A stretch of DNA of 64,000 nt from Austropuccinia psidii (taxonomy: Eukaryota > Basidiomycota > Pucciniomycetes > Pucciniales > Sphaerophragmiaceae). Under the pieces are notes generated by a model. The model saw only the letters and a program-made list of their open reading frames with translations. It made no database searches and had not been told where the DNA came from. The stretch is taken from assembly GCA_023105745.1 (NCBI GenBank), contig JALGQZ010000004.1:62613112-62677111 (forward strand), in the 5' to 3' direction. Positions 39,431 to 50,229 of this stretch are shown in pieces. Each line of letters opens with the position of its first letter. The stretch's first letter is position 1. A program made the position numbers and the translations under genes.

Positions 39431-42400
39431 TCAATCAGAATCAACCTCCAAAATAGTGGGTTTTTTCTGAGAGGGGGGAGGAAGATTGGACAAATACAAC
39501 ATTCTGTGTTTCTTAAATTTATCAGCCCACCCCAGGGCTTGTTTTTGGGCATGAATCTCCCAGTTCACAGTAATGGGGGGGACTGGATAAACTTTAGAAA
39601 TGATGATGTCCAATGGAACAAAATGAGCACAACTATTCAAGAAGCAGATGAAAATGGGGGGATTATCATTTTGAGGACAGAAATAAGGGAAAAAGGAAAA
39701 AGATTGGGCTGTGGAATAAAAGAAAACTGGTCTTTTATACTTATTTTCAATTGGATCCCCCATGTCAGGCATGGACATCCACTTGCTTTTTGGAGCCTGG
39801 CCAACATCTTCATACCATTCAATTCTTTCCAAATAAGAGGATACTGAGGGAATTAAGGTGTTCATGGCTTCATAAAGGTCTTGATTTTGGTGAATTTCTT
39901 CAGCCAATTCACCTCTGAAATCAGCCCATTGATCTTGAGTATTGTAAATGAAGTGGGATACTGTTCTGTAGCCACAGTTTCCATCACCCTGGACATTGAT
40001 GGCCTTGAAGGTGTATTTCAATATAAACTTGGGCAAGTCTTCTGAGCCAGTTATCTGATAACATAAGTTCAAAAAATGAATAAATATCAAAATAAACAAC
40101 ATAAAATTACATTAAAAAGAATCAGAAACTCACAAACAGCTTGGAGCATTCATCACTTGTGTGATAGTTGCTTTGACAATGCTCACAGGTCAGGTCAATT
40201 GCATCATAGATATTCAAACTGGTGGCAGGCTTGTGTGATTTTCTTTGTGATGTTTTGCTTCCAATTGCCAATCTTCTGGACCTTCTAAGGGTTACTTCTG
40301 ATTTATTTAATTCAGTTGCTGAGGGTAGTGAATCTGATGAACTGATGGATTTAGATAATGAGTCCTCAGAATCTTCAGAATCTTCAGATGAGTCCACTTC
40401 CATAATTGGAGAGGGGACATTTGACTGGGATCTGAAAGTTCTTGTGCTGGTCACTTTTGATGGGGGTCTTCCTCTTCTCTTGGTTTGACTCTCAATGATT
40501 TCAAATCTTGAAGGTTCTCTTTTGTTTTTATTCTTGGCTCCTTGGGGTCTTCCACAGATATTCTTGCATTCTAGAGGGTCTTCATAATATTGATCATCCT
40601 CTTGACTCTTGGGAATTTGATCAAATGGGACTTTTCCAGTCAAAACATCTTGAAAATGTTGGAGTATTGGGGTGATTTCTGCCATTGGTCTTTGAAACAG
40701 GTCTTCCCCAATGTCTTCAAATATTTTCTTGGCTTCATTCTTTCTTTCTTTTTCAAAACTTTGATCATCACCTTGAAAACCAGTCTGAGAAGAATATGAA
40801 AAGTAAAATCAGTTAATAAGAAAAAAATAATAATAAGAAATTAAAAAACCCTCACAGGCAAATTCAAATGCCACTGAGGATGGAAGTCTGATAATTCAAG
40901 CCTTTGGCGCTTGGCAAATGCCTTTTGGGTCTTATGCTTGCAAGGAATGCCTTTATAATTGTTGTATTTGTTGGTGCATTTTTCATTTGGAGGAAATTTT
41001 GTTTTGAAATTTTCAAAGGCAATCTGAAGAGCATAATGAGACACCTTGCCATTGAGGGCACAGATGTGTGGAGGAAAATTCTTGACATGGACAATCATTT
41101 CTTTGGAGATTCTGTTGATAATTTCAATAAATTGTTTTCTGAATGCCATGTGGAGTGCCCTGACTACCTCCAGGAGAGTACCAGTGGACTTTTGTAGCCA
41201 AAGTTTAACCATGGCATGGGCACCTTCAACTCTGGAGGTGGAGCCCACACCCAGGTGGCAATGGTGGTTTGTCCAGGCTGGCACATAATACTCCTTTAGA
41301 GGAAGCCAAGTATTTTCCAAATACTGCAAGACCTCAGCATTTTTAACTTGCTTTTGAAGCTTCTTCCAGTTGTCTTTGAAAGACTTTTCAGTTGGTGAAT
41401 ACATAAGCTGAGAAAAGAATCCCAAAGTCATTAATAAAGACAATAATAAGAAAAAAAGTGAAATAACATGAAATAAAATGAAGAAGTATATTACTTGATT
41501 CCAAAGGCCCATAAAATTTTCAAAATCAGTTCCATGACCAATTTTCTTCATGCAATGAGCAGATACATCCTTGTTGATGTGCCAAATGCATAGCATGACT
41601 TTGGAGTCTGGGAAGAGCTTCTTAATAGAGTTTTTCAAGGCCAGATCCCTGTCAATAACAATAACTGGGGGGGGAACAAGATTGGTGTTGTTGAGGACCT
41701 TTTCAATGTATTGATTTAATGCCCAAGTATATGAAGTTTCATTTTCATTCTTCATCAAACAAAAAGCCCCAGAAAAGGTCTTATTTGTTGAGCTGAATCC
41801 AACAATATGAAAAAGAGGCATTTTGTACTTATTGGTTTTATAAGTACAATCCATAAGAATGACATGAGGAAAGCCATGAAGAAGTTTTATGGCCAGGGGG
41901 TGAGTAAAAAACAAGGAGGTAATGTGTCCCTCAGAATCCCTTGCAGAGGACCAAACAAAATTTTCTTCTTTGAGAGTGTCAATAAGAGCATCAATGGGCC
42001 TTCTGCCTTGCAGTTTGTCTTTCTTTATTTTCTTGACTTGGTTATAAATGTCTTGAAGGATTACAGGCCTGTCAGACTCCCTCTGGATGCATAATTGGGC
42101 CTGAATTTGCCTTGGCATGAGGAGTGATTCAGACATTTGAGCAATTTGGGATGTTTCTTGCTCATTGAATTTCCTGAAAGCAGGATGTGCCATGATATTT
42201 TCAGTGGCATCATGGCTATGTTCAGGATTTTTGACTTTAAGAGTCCAAGTGGTGCTCTTGGCATATTTCCTGGCATAAAGTCTAAAAGGACAGTCAAGCT
42301 TTCTTGAGGTGACTGTTTTGGAGGGGCTTTTGTTGGGATTTGGGGTGCCAGACCTATCACAACATATTTCAATTTGGTTGTGGGTCATATTGGACCTCAA

Positions 42401-42499
42401 GGTGGACACAGCATAACCCTGAGCCCTGGCAACATTATGCACATGTTGCCAAAGAAGCTCAAGGGTCTGAAATTCACCTTCAGTGGGGGGTTGGAGCAT
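39431..42499 (-). CDS. MULE transposase fused to OTU-type cysteine protease domain
   Basis: Four exons: 42499-41495, 41407-40856, 40784-40134 and 40054-39431, all introns phase 0 with GT...AG, giving 943 residues with no break. Residues 1-110 hold a FAR1-like zinc finger (C47, C70, H94, H96). Residues about 175-410 hold the MULE transposase core with D217 (ILMDCTY), D283 (VIDRD), a C304/H307 pair and E396 (SRVEGAH). A SWIM-like Cys/His end (GIPCKH) follows. Residues 520-736 are a linker with two AT-hook-like motifs (CGRPQGAKNK and KRRGRPPSK) and a Cys/His cluster (CEHCQSNYHTSDEC). Residues 740-900 are OTU-like with catalytic Cys763 (GDGNCGYR) and His880 (CAHFVPLD). The transposase would cut and move the element; OTU domains cleave ubiquitin-type conjugates, and their target here is unknown. 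Confidence 0.9.
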
Positions 42500-43008
42500 T
42501 TTTGAATGAAAAATATGTGTAAAAGTGAAAAAAAGGGGGGATTTGGGGATTTGGAATGGGGTAAGAACCTTTCGAAGTATGAAAAAGAGGTGAAAAAAGG
42601 TGTGAAAAATGAACAGAAGGGGTTAAGAGTGAAAGAAAGTGGTTCAAATATGGGATTAATGGATGAGGGAAGGTAAAAAATTGGAAATTTGGAGGCTTGA
42701 AAGCAGGTTGTTGTGGTGGAAAATGCAGTCTTTGGGTGAAAAAAAGAAAAAAAAGTGTGAAAAGCTTTGCAAAATGGCTTTGGTAATGCTGTTTTTCCAA
42801 AAAAAAAACAATGGTTTGGGGTGGGGATAATGTTGATTGTTGGGGTGTTTGGGCTTTTTTTTTTTTGGGGGGGGGGCTGGGCAAAAAAATCTGAAACAAT
42901 TTGGAGTTAGAGAGGTTTTGTGGGGAAAAAACCTCTTTTGGGCATGTTTTGGCCCAATACAGGCATTGTTGTGTTTCATTTTTAATTAAAAATGGGCCCA
43001 GGGCACCC

Positions 43009-43094
43009 CTTACGTGTTTTTACCAAATTATGGCCAAAACACGTAAGCTCTTACGTGTTTTTACCAATTTGCTTACGTGTTTTTACCAATACCC
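43009..43094 (-). repeat. MULE right terminal repeat with subterminal repeats
   Basis: The terminal 23 bp are 43072-43094. The motif CTTACGTGTTTTTACC occurs three times head-to-tail (43009, 43049, 43072), and an inverted partial copy AACACGTAAG lies at 43038-43047. Clustered copies of the terminal motif are likely binding sites for the transposase. Confidence 0.88.
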
Positions 43095-43356
43095 TTTATT
43101 TATTTATTTATTAAAATGATTTTTAAAAAAAAAAAAAAAAAAATTTTTTTTTTTTTTTTAGTTTAATAATATAAACTTAATATATATATATATATTTAAT
43201 AATTATTATTAAAAAAAAAAAAAAGATAAAAAAGATAAAGAGAGAAAAAAAAAAAAAATTTTTTTTGATTATTAAAAAAAAATAAAAAGAAGAGAGGGAG
43301 AGAGAAATTATTAATTAATTAATTAAAAAAAAAAAAAAACATTAATTTTTTTTTTC
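43095..43356. other. A/T-rich spacer between MULE and Harbinger
   Basis: TTTA repeats, poly-A/T and a (TA)n tract; no gene. TTA at 43357-43359 is one half of the Harbinger target duplication. Confidence 0.6.
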
Positions 43357-43359
43357 TTA

Positions 43360-43445
43360 GGCCTGGTTTATGTTTAGGTTTTGAAGCAAATTTTGAAATT
43401 GTTTTGAATTTAATTTTAAATCCAAAAATAAGATTATTTTTAATT
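43360..43445 (+). repeat. Harbinger left terminal inverted repeat
   Basis: Matches the reverse complement of 62921-63005. The first 57 bp differ at two positions; beyond that the match continues with small indels to about AATAAGATTATTTTTAATT. Confidence 0.9.
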
Positions 43446-43561
43446 GAATTTGATTTCGAATTAAACTCAAATTAATTTCAAAACCAATAGTGAATGGAAG
43501 TTTGAGTGAATTTTTAATTTATTTCCTTTTTTTTTTTATAAAAAAAAATCAAGCCAAAATC

Positions 43562-45690
43562 ATGTCAAATGTAACACCTGATTCACAATTGTCTGCATAC
43601 AAATGTTTCCAAAGACAAATCAGTGCTAATCAGGAAGAAGATGATGAGAATACATCATGTCAAGCAAGCCTCAATATTGAAAACAAAGGTAGAACTGAAT
43701 TGCACAATGGACCAAGCTCAATTCAACCTTTTTTTGAGGAATCTCCAAGTCAAGGCTCATCTCAAAAACACAAAAGAAGAACTTCAGAAGAGGCCCGATT
43801 GCACCGACAGCAATTGGAGCATGAACATATACTTAAAAGGCAGCAAAGGGAAAATGATTGAGTAAATGCTGAAGCACAACAACTCAAACAAATAGAAAGG
43901 CGTGTAGCTCAAGAAAACCAAGAACACAATTGAAAAACTCAGTTTTTTTGGAATGAAGAAAGTACTTGTCAGTTATTGGAGATGATGAGGGAAGTGCGGA
44001 TGGATGGTACTACAGCTGGTTTTATACCATGGGCCAGGTTTTTCAAAACACATGAGAATCATAAGATAAATTTCTCGCTTTTAAAAAATCTGTCTTTTGA
44101 AACACTAGAACGACATTATAAGGCGTTAATAACTGTATACAAGGTAAGCCATGTGAGTTATGGCATACATGCTGGGGCTAATGCTTTTCAAATGGTAGGT
44201 TGTTAAGGATTCGTGTGATTCAACTGGTGGGGGTGGGCTATATATGCAACTACAGCGTCATCTTATGACTGTCAAGGTAAGTCATCTCTTTTGATAACAG
44301 TGACATATTACTAACATGAATAATATAACAGGTGTATGAGTTACTGAAGGAAATAAACATGAACGATTGTGGGGTGAATGACATTGGAATGGAATCAGGG
44401 GATTTTCCACAAACAACAAACACCAAAGAGGACAAAACAAGTACAGACGGAAAATGGCCAGTTGCCTAGTGAATGTGGAGATGCTTTACGGATAAACACA
44501 ATAGACAACCATAATCAAGATGCAGGAAACAATTCAACAAACTGCAAAGGTCCCACAATCAGAACAAATTGTCCGACACCTTTGCAATTTGGTCGACAAA
44601 ACTCCTTAGGCCAATCATCCAGCATGAGTGTAGGAACCTCACGCTGAGATCAAAATTTCATGAGCAACATGAATACAAACATGCAAAACATGCTCTCACC
44701 GTTAATGCTGATGCTCCAGCAAAGCCAAGATCGCGCGGAAGAACGAGATCACATGCAAAGATTGCGAGACAATGAGAGGAAAATGTTGATGCGGGAGAGA
44801 GAAGAAGAACAACATCTACACAAAACACAAATATGCGCAGAAAAGCAAAGGAGGAATGTCCAGATAAACATATATATGATGGCGATTCTGTCAAAAATGA
44901 CGGGAGTACCATTGGATGATCCTCCGGCAGATTTGCGGATGGGAGAATAGGTGCACATTCTTTTGACAATCTTGTGCATGTTCTTATTATAAAAATACCT
45001 TATAATAAGAAAGCGTTTATCTATTTCAGAATGGCAAAATGGTAATTATGAAAAGTTATCAAACTTGCAAGAGAATTCAATCTTGTCGGAAGCATTTGGA
45101 GTGCAAAACAAACTTGTTTCAAAAACGTACAATTGGAAAGTCTGAAATAACTGAGTTGTAGATGATTTTCTTGATTATGCATTACCAATAATAGACACAC
45201 CGGTCATTCCCTGTATGTAGTATAATAATGATAGTCAGTATCTTATTTCAAAAGAATGCAATGTGAAACACAATGCGCAGAAAAGGCTTTGGAACTTTGT
45301 TCCCCCCTTTTGATTATTTGCTTTTTCATGCTTAGAGCAATTTCCTCGTGGCATTGCTTTTTGGTAAAAGCACACATTGGCAGTGTCCTGTACCAAACCT
45401 TTTGGAAGATTACTGTTTTGTCTACAAATTTGACCATTTGGCCTATCACAATATGTCGTCGGACCCTTCCAACTCCTCAGGCAATCATCCTAGTGTAGCC
45501 TTCTCAGAAGACAATGAAACTTACCAACTGTGCCTTTTTCTCATTGAAAGGATGCAGGCCAAAAAAAAAGATTATGCAAACAACTTGCCGCATTGCAGGC
45601 ACAAGATCATGCTCAACAACATGTCATTGATCTTTTAACGGAGCAGCTTTTCATCCAAGATATACAAATTTCCCATTTGCAAGCATGTGC
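43562..45690 (+). pseudogene. Harbinger gene 1 (SANT/Myb-like DNA-binding protein), broken copy
   Basis: ATG 43562 starts MSNVTPDSQLSAYK. Two in-frame TGA stops (about 43859 and 43931) interrupt a charged region. A SANT/Myb-like helix bundle follows (WNEESTCQLLEMMREVRMDG to LERHYKALITVYK, 43950-44140). After introns there is a coiled-coil (ERDHMQRLRDNERKMLMRE, 44725-44860). The last part (PSNSSGNHPSVAFSEDNET) leads to a run of nine A at about 45561 that shifts the frame away from the expected C-terminus. At 45697 the gene runs into captured MPS1 sequence. Such proteins work with the Harbinger transposase, helping DNA binding and nuclear import. The family assignment comes from the SANT region and its place in the element. 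Confidence 0.72.
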
Positions 45691-45696
45691 CTTACA

Positions 45697-46063
45697 TTTT
45701 ACATGTAATTTGTTTTTATTGAATTTGAGTCATATTATTATTCAAACTTGCTGATGTTTTTGTTTTTGTCGATTTTAGTCATTAAAAGAATCACTCAAAG
45801 CAAGCCAATAATCATCAGCAAAAAAAGTTTCTCTTACATTTTATATAATTAGACAGCTTTATGGCCTTAATGGGAATTAGTAAATAATCGACAAAAGTCA
45901 GATTTACTCAATTGATGATCCATTTAAGCGTTTTTAAATTATTTTCCTATATAAACCAGTGTCTTTTTATTACGATTATTATGTAATTTCTGCTATTGTC
46001 GTTTTTTTTTTGTTTGTATTACGCAAAAAAGTTATATCTAATAATGTTAAGCTCAAGCTGTCT
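45697..46063 (+). repeat. Captured copy 1 of the MPS1 3' end
   Basis: Matches 37037-37405 except for about four substitutions and a shorter T run, roughly 99% identity. It includes the last MPS1 intron, the last 10-codon exon and downstream DNA, in the same orientation as the parent. The left junction has the shared string TTTTACATG next to Harbinger sequence ending GCCTTACA. The right junction meets Gypsy3 at 46064. A CpG of the parent (CTTACGTTTT) has become CTTACATTTT here. Confidence 0.95.
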
Positions 46064-49000
46064 AGTAGACCCCTCAGGGATGCATACCAGGAGATGAAAC
46101 TCACTTTCATAACTTCCACTCCCCACCAAGCATCATAAATGAAAAAGAAACTATGCCATAGCATGAATTGTGGTAATGAATGTCTTGAAAGATATTGAAT
46201 GTCATAATTTGGAATAAAATGTGTGAAAGAAGGAAAAGAATAAAAAAGAAAAAAGGGAATCTGGCCATATCTTGATGAAAGGTCCAAATTCAGGGCATTG
46301 ATGTTGAAAGGCCTTCTAAACCTGTCCAAAGAAGTTGACAAGTGCTCACAAAGTGGTCAAGGTGATGCTTACAACAAATTTGGGTAGAATACCCCCTTAA
46401 AGGTGCATGCTAGGAGAGGAACTTACTTTCATAAACTCCAATCCCCACCAAGCACCATAAATCAAACTCTTGAGGCATTTGGGCCAGGCTTGTCAGGATA
46501 TAAGGTGTGAAAGTCCTTGACAAGGTCTGGAGAGTTGGTAAGGTTGGCAGCTGGTTCCCAAGTTGTTCTTTCTGGATCTTTGCTGAATCCTTTCCACTCA
46601 ACTAAATACCATAATGAACCTCTCTTGAATTTTGAGTCCAGAACCTGAGCCACTCCCCATTCTTCTTGCTCTTCCACTATTACTGGAGGTTGTGGCAATT
46701 GATGTTGATTTGGGATAGTTGATTTCTTCACTGGTTCTAACAAGGAAATGTGGAAAACAGGGTGAAATGACTTCCATTGTTGAGGCAACTTGAGGTGATA
46801 TGCATGGCTGCCAATCTTCTTCAGAACTTCAAAGGGTCCCAACCATCTTTCTGAAAGTTTCTTGGTGGGTCTTGTTGTCTTGATGTTCTTGGAAGCTAGC
46901 CATACTTTGTCCCCAGGTTGGAAATCAGGTGAAATTGCTCTATTTCTATCTGCATACTTCTTAGAAGACTTTATTGCTGACTCTAATTCTTCTTTGAAAA
47001 ATTGCTGTACTGATTGGAGTTTTGTTGATAACTTTCCAGCAGGTGTATCTTGAGAAATGTGAATTGAGTCAAAGCTGGGATTTCTTCCATAAATGGTGAA
47101 AAATGGTGACTGTTTTGTTGATGAATGCTCTGCATTATTATAGGCAAATTCAGCCAGAGGGAGCCAGGTGTGCCAGTCATCTTGATGGTAACTGACATAC
47201 ATCTGAAGAGATACTGTTCTAGAATCTGATTTACCCTCTCTGTCTATCCATCTGTTTCAGGCTGAAAGGCAATTGAAAGATCTCTTGATATCTTGAGCTT
47301 CTGACACAATTGAGTCCAAAATGATGAAACAAATAATGAACCTCTATCACTAACAATACTGATTGGAAGACCATGTTTGGAAAAGAAATGACTAATAAAG
47401 ATTTGAGCTAAGTCCAAAGCAGTGATTGTTGAATAAGTTGGAATAAATATGGCCATTTTTGAAGATCTGTCTACAGCTACTAAAATTGAATCAAAGTTGC
47501 TTGAAAAGGGCAATTGAGTGATAAAGTCCATTGATAAAGAATTCCAAGGACCAGATGGAATTTGAAGAGGCTTGAGTAGCCCAAAATTCTTATGGTGAAT
47601 GTTCTTGTTTCTTGAACATTTCTGACATGAGGACACATAGTCCTTGATGATTTGATTCATGCCAGCCCAATGAAAATCCCTCTTGATGAGCTTGAGGGTC
47701 TTCTCCTGGCCAGGATGCGCAGCCAACGGTGAGTCACGACGCTTTTGAAGAATGTCCAATTGAATTTCATGATTGCTTGGAATGACTACTCTATCTTTGA
47801 ACAATAATAATTTTGCTTGAGGTTCAAGAGAATAGTCTGGGACTGATTCTCCTCTTGCTAATTTCTTGAGGATTTCCTTATAATCTTTGTCTTGCCATAC
47901 TTGTCTTTGAATTTGCTCAACTACAATTGAAAACATATCAATTTTTATTGAAAAGAATCTTGACTCTTGAATTTCATTTTGCTTGAGAACTTGATGAAAA
48001 TTTTGAGGATTCTTGCTGATGAAATCCACCCCCCTCTCTGGGTACACGTCGTCCCAACGTGACAAGGCATCTGGTAAAGTGGCCAGCCTGCCTGGGCAGT
48101 AAGTGATGATAAAATGGAATTCAGATAGAAATTCAGCACAACGGGCTTGAAGATGAGTAAGGACTTTAGAGGACATAAAATACTGAAGAGAACAATGGTC
48201 TGTCAAGACCTCAAAGGAATCAGGAAGAGAAAGGAGAGAAGCTTTCCAGAGCTTGAGAGCCCAAACTATGCCAAGGAGCTCCTTGTCATGAATTTCATAG
48301 TTGAGTTCAGCTGGTAAGAGCTTGCGACTATCAAATGCAATGGGATGCTTTCCTGAGTCATTCACCTGACTCAGTACAGCACCCAAGGCATAATCAGAAG
48401 CATCAGTCTCTACAATAGTTGGTAGAGAAGGATTAAAATGAGAGAGAATAGGAGCAGTGGTGAAAGCTTCTTTGAGTATTTGAAACTGACTAAGAGCTTC
48501 CTCATTGAAGATAAAGAGAGAATCTTTTTTAAGGAGGGAAGTGAGCGCAGAGATTTTTTTGGAATAATTTTTAATGAAATGACGATAAAAGTTGGAAAAG
48601 CCGAGAAAAGATTGGAGGGCCTTGATGTTCTTGGGCTGAGGCCAATTGAGGATTTGTTGAATCTTTGAATAATCCATCTTGAGGCCATCACTTGAAACAA
48701 CATAGCCCAAGTATTCTACACTTGAGGCATGGAATACACACTTTGAGGCTTTAGTAAACAAATTATTGTCTCTCAGTCTTTGGAGAACAGAGGCCACATG
48801 TTTAACATGTTCATCCAAAGAGCTAGAGAAGACCATAATATCATCTAAGTACACTACAACAAAAATATCCAAATAATCTGCAAAGATATCATTCACAAGA
48901 TTTTGGAATGAAGCTGGAGAATTGGTTAAGCCAAATGGCATAACCAAATACTCATAACTACCATATTTGGTTCTAACAGCAGTTAGGTGCTCATCCCCCT

Positions 49001-49862
49001 CTTTAATTCTCAGGAGATTATAAGCACCACGCAGATCTATCTTGGAGAAGATAGTAGCACTGTTGAATACGGTAAGAAGCTGATTCATTGGAGGAACAGG
49101 ATACCTGTTCTTCCTAGTGACAGCATTAAGTTTGCGGTAGTCAACACACAAACAAAGGCCACCATCCTTTTTCTTAACAAAAAGGAAAGGTGCTCCTGTT
49201 AAAGAGGAGCTTTCCCTGATGAAACCTTTCTCTACATTCTCTGAAATGTAGGCCCACAGTGTTTCTGACTCATTCTTTGATAAAGAGTAGATAACACCAA
49301 CTGGAGGTAGAAGACCCTCCAGTTCGATATGATGATCACAGGCGCAGTGTGGAGGAAGTTTCTCTTCTTTCACCTTGGAGAATACATCCAAATATTTGTG
49401 ATAAACAGGAGGGACTACCTTCAGCACAGTTTCAATCTCTTCTGGCTCTTCCTCCTCATCCCACTGCTCCTCCAGGGAGGCATGAAAAGATAAAGGAGGA
49501 AGTCCATATCCTCTTGAAAGAGATGAAGTGAAGATATAGCAACATCTTCTCCAACATCTTTTATGTCTTTGAAGACTTCATCTCTGTATGGAAGTAATGA
49601 CTGAGAGGGAAAGATGGAGGGGTTATGGACAGCAGGAGGCAGGGAAGGTGTCTTAAGTTCACCAACCAGAGCAACACTGTTGACAGCAGTGGTGAAGTCA
49701 TTACTAATAGAAGGGTTAAAACCACTAGAATCCTTATGATTAAAATCATAGGTGATCAATCCATTTTTCCAATCAACAATGGGATTAAAATGGTAAAGAA
49801 AATCATAGCCCAATATTAAGTCTTCTCCCTTGGGTGAATCTATGATAAAGAAATCTTTGGTG
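46064..49862 (-). mobile_element. Gypsy3 fragment (truncated chromovirus, Gypsy2 relative)
   Basis: A minus-strand piece of a Gypsy element closely related to Gypsy2. It starts inside pol (before DFFIIDSPKGED, 49862) and ends in the 3' untranslated part. LTRs, gag and most of the protease are absent, and no target duplication is seen. Homology to Gypsy2 stops abruptly on both sides, so this is a copied or recombined fragment rather than an insertion by integrase. Confidence 0.88.
46462..49862 (-). pseudogene. Gypsy3 pol fragment: RT, RNase H, integrase, chromodomain
   Basis: In order on the minus strand: end of the protease region (GYDFLYHFNPIVDW), RT with FVKKKDGGL and VVYLDDIMVFS, RNase H with VETDASDYALGAVLSQ and LTDHCSLQYF, integrase zinc-binding and core (MDFITQLPF, IVSDRGSLF, PETDG), and a chromodomain (WYLVEWKGFSKDPERTTWEP). 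There is a frame break near 49425. A TAG at 47246-47244 replaces the CAG seen in Gypsy2 (PETDG then Gln), a single C-to-T change inside the integrase core. A frame starting at 47202 carries the rest. Confidence 0.85.
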
Positions 49863-50229
49863 GCTTTGCCGTGTTTTTTTGAACTTTTTTCAATTAATTA
49901 ATATATTTTTAAGCTCTAAGATATATTAAATTAATAATTTTTTCTTTCAATTTGAAGTTAAAATAAATTTTTATTTATGAAATTGTCTTAAAATCTTTTT
50001 CATTTAGGAATTTGGTTTAATTTTATACTGTTTTTACACATGGCTTTTTCACATCCAAAAGCTTATAAAATTATTCTTTGAGTTACTCTGAATTAGTTTT
50101 CATTCAAATTCTTCAATTTTAATTTTGTTCTTTAAAAAGAATAACTTTTTTAATATTAAAATAAAATATAAAACTTATCAAAAATATTGAAAAAAAAAGT
50201 ACAAATAATAATTTTTCTCTTTTATAATT
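49863..50229. other. A/T-rich filler of unknown origin
   Basis: Lies between the Gypsy3 fragment and the gag fragment. It contains no recognisable coding sequence and does not resemble the Gypsy2 or Gypsy1 sequence expected at either junction. Confidence 0.5.

Larger units (their letters stand above)
38668..43094 (-). mobile_element. Well-preserved MULE transposon with OTU gene
   Basis: The 4427-bp element starts GGGTGTTGGTAAAAACACG (38668) and ends with the inverted equivalent CGTGTTTTTACCAATACCC (43094); 22 of 23 terminal bases match. Both flanks are (TTTA)n, giving an 8-, 12- or 16-bp identical flank, so the exact target duplication is ambiguous. It carries one uninterrupted spliced gene on the minus strand (42499-39431). 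The low-complexity strips just inside the left end (38755-38990) are poly-T/poly-A. Confidence 0.92.

Noticed and set aside
40904..42094. Plus-strand ORFs inside the MULE gene region
   Set aside because: Antisense shadows of the transposase exons.
42480..42979. Minus-strand Pro/Phe-rich ORFs upstream of the MULE gene
   Set aside because: Low-complexity 5' region of the MULE between the start codon and the terminal repeat; the relic copy shows the same region decayed without coding constraint.
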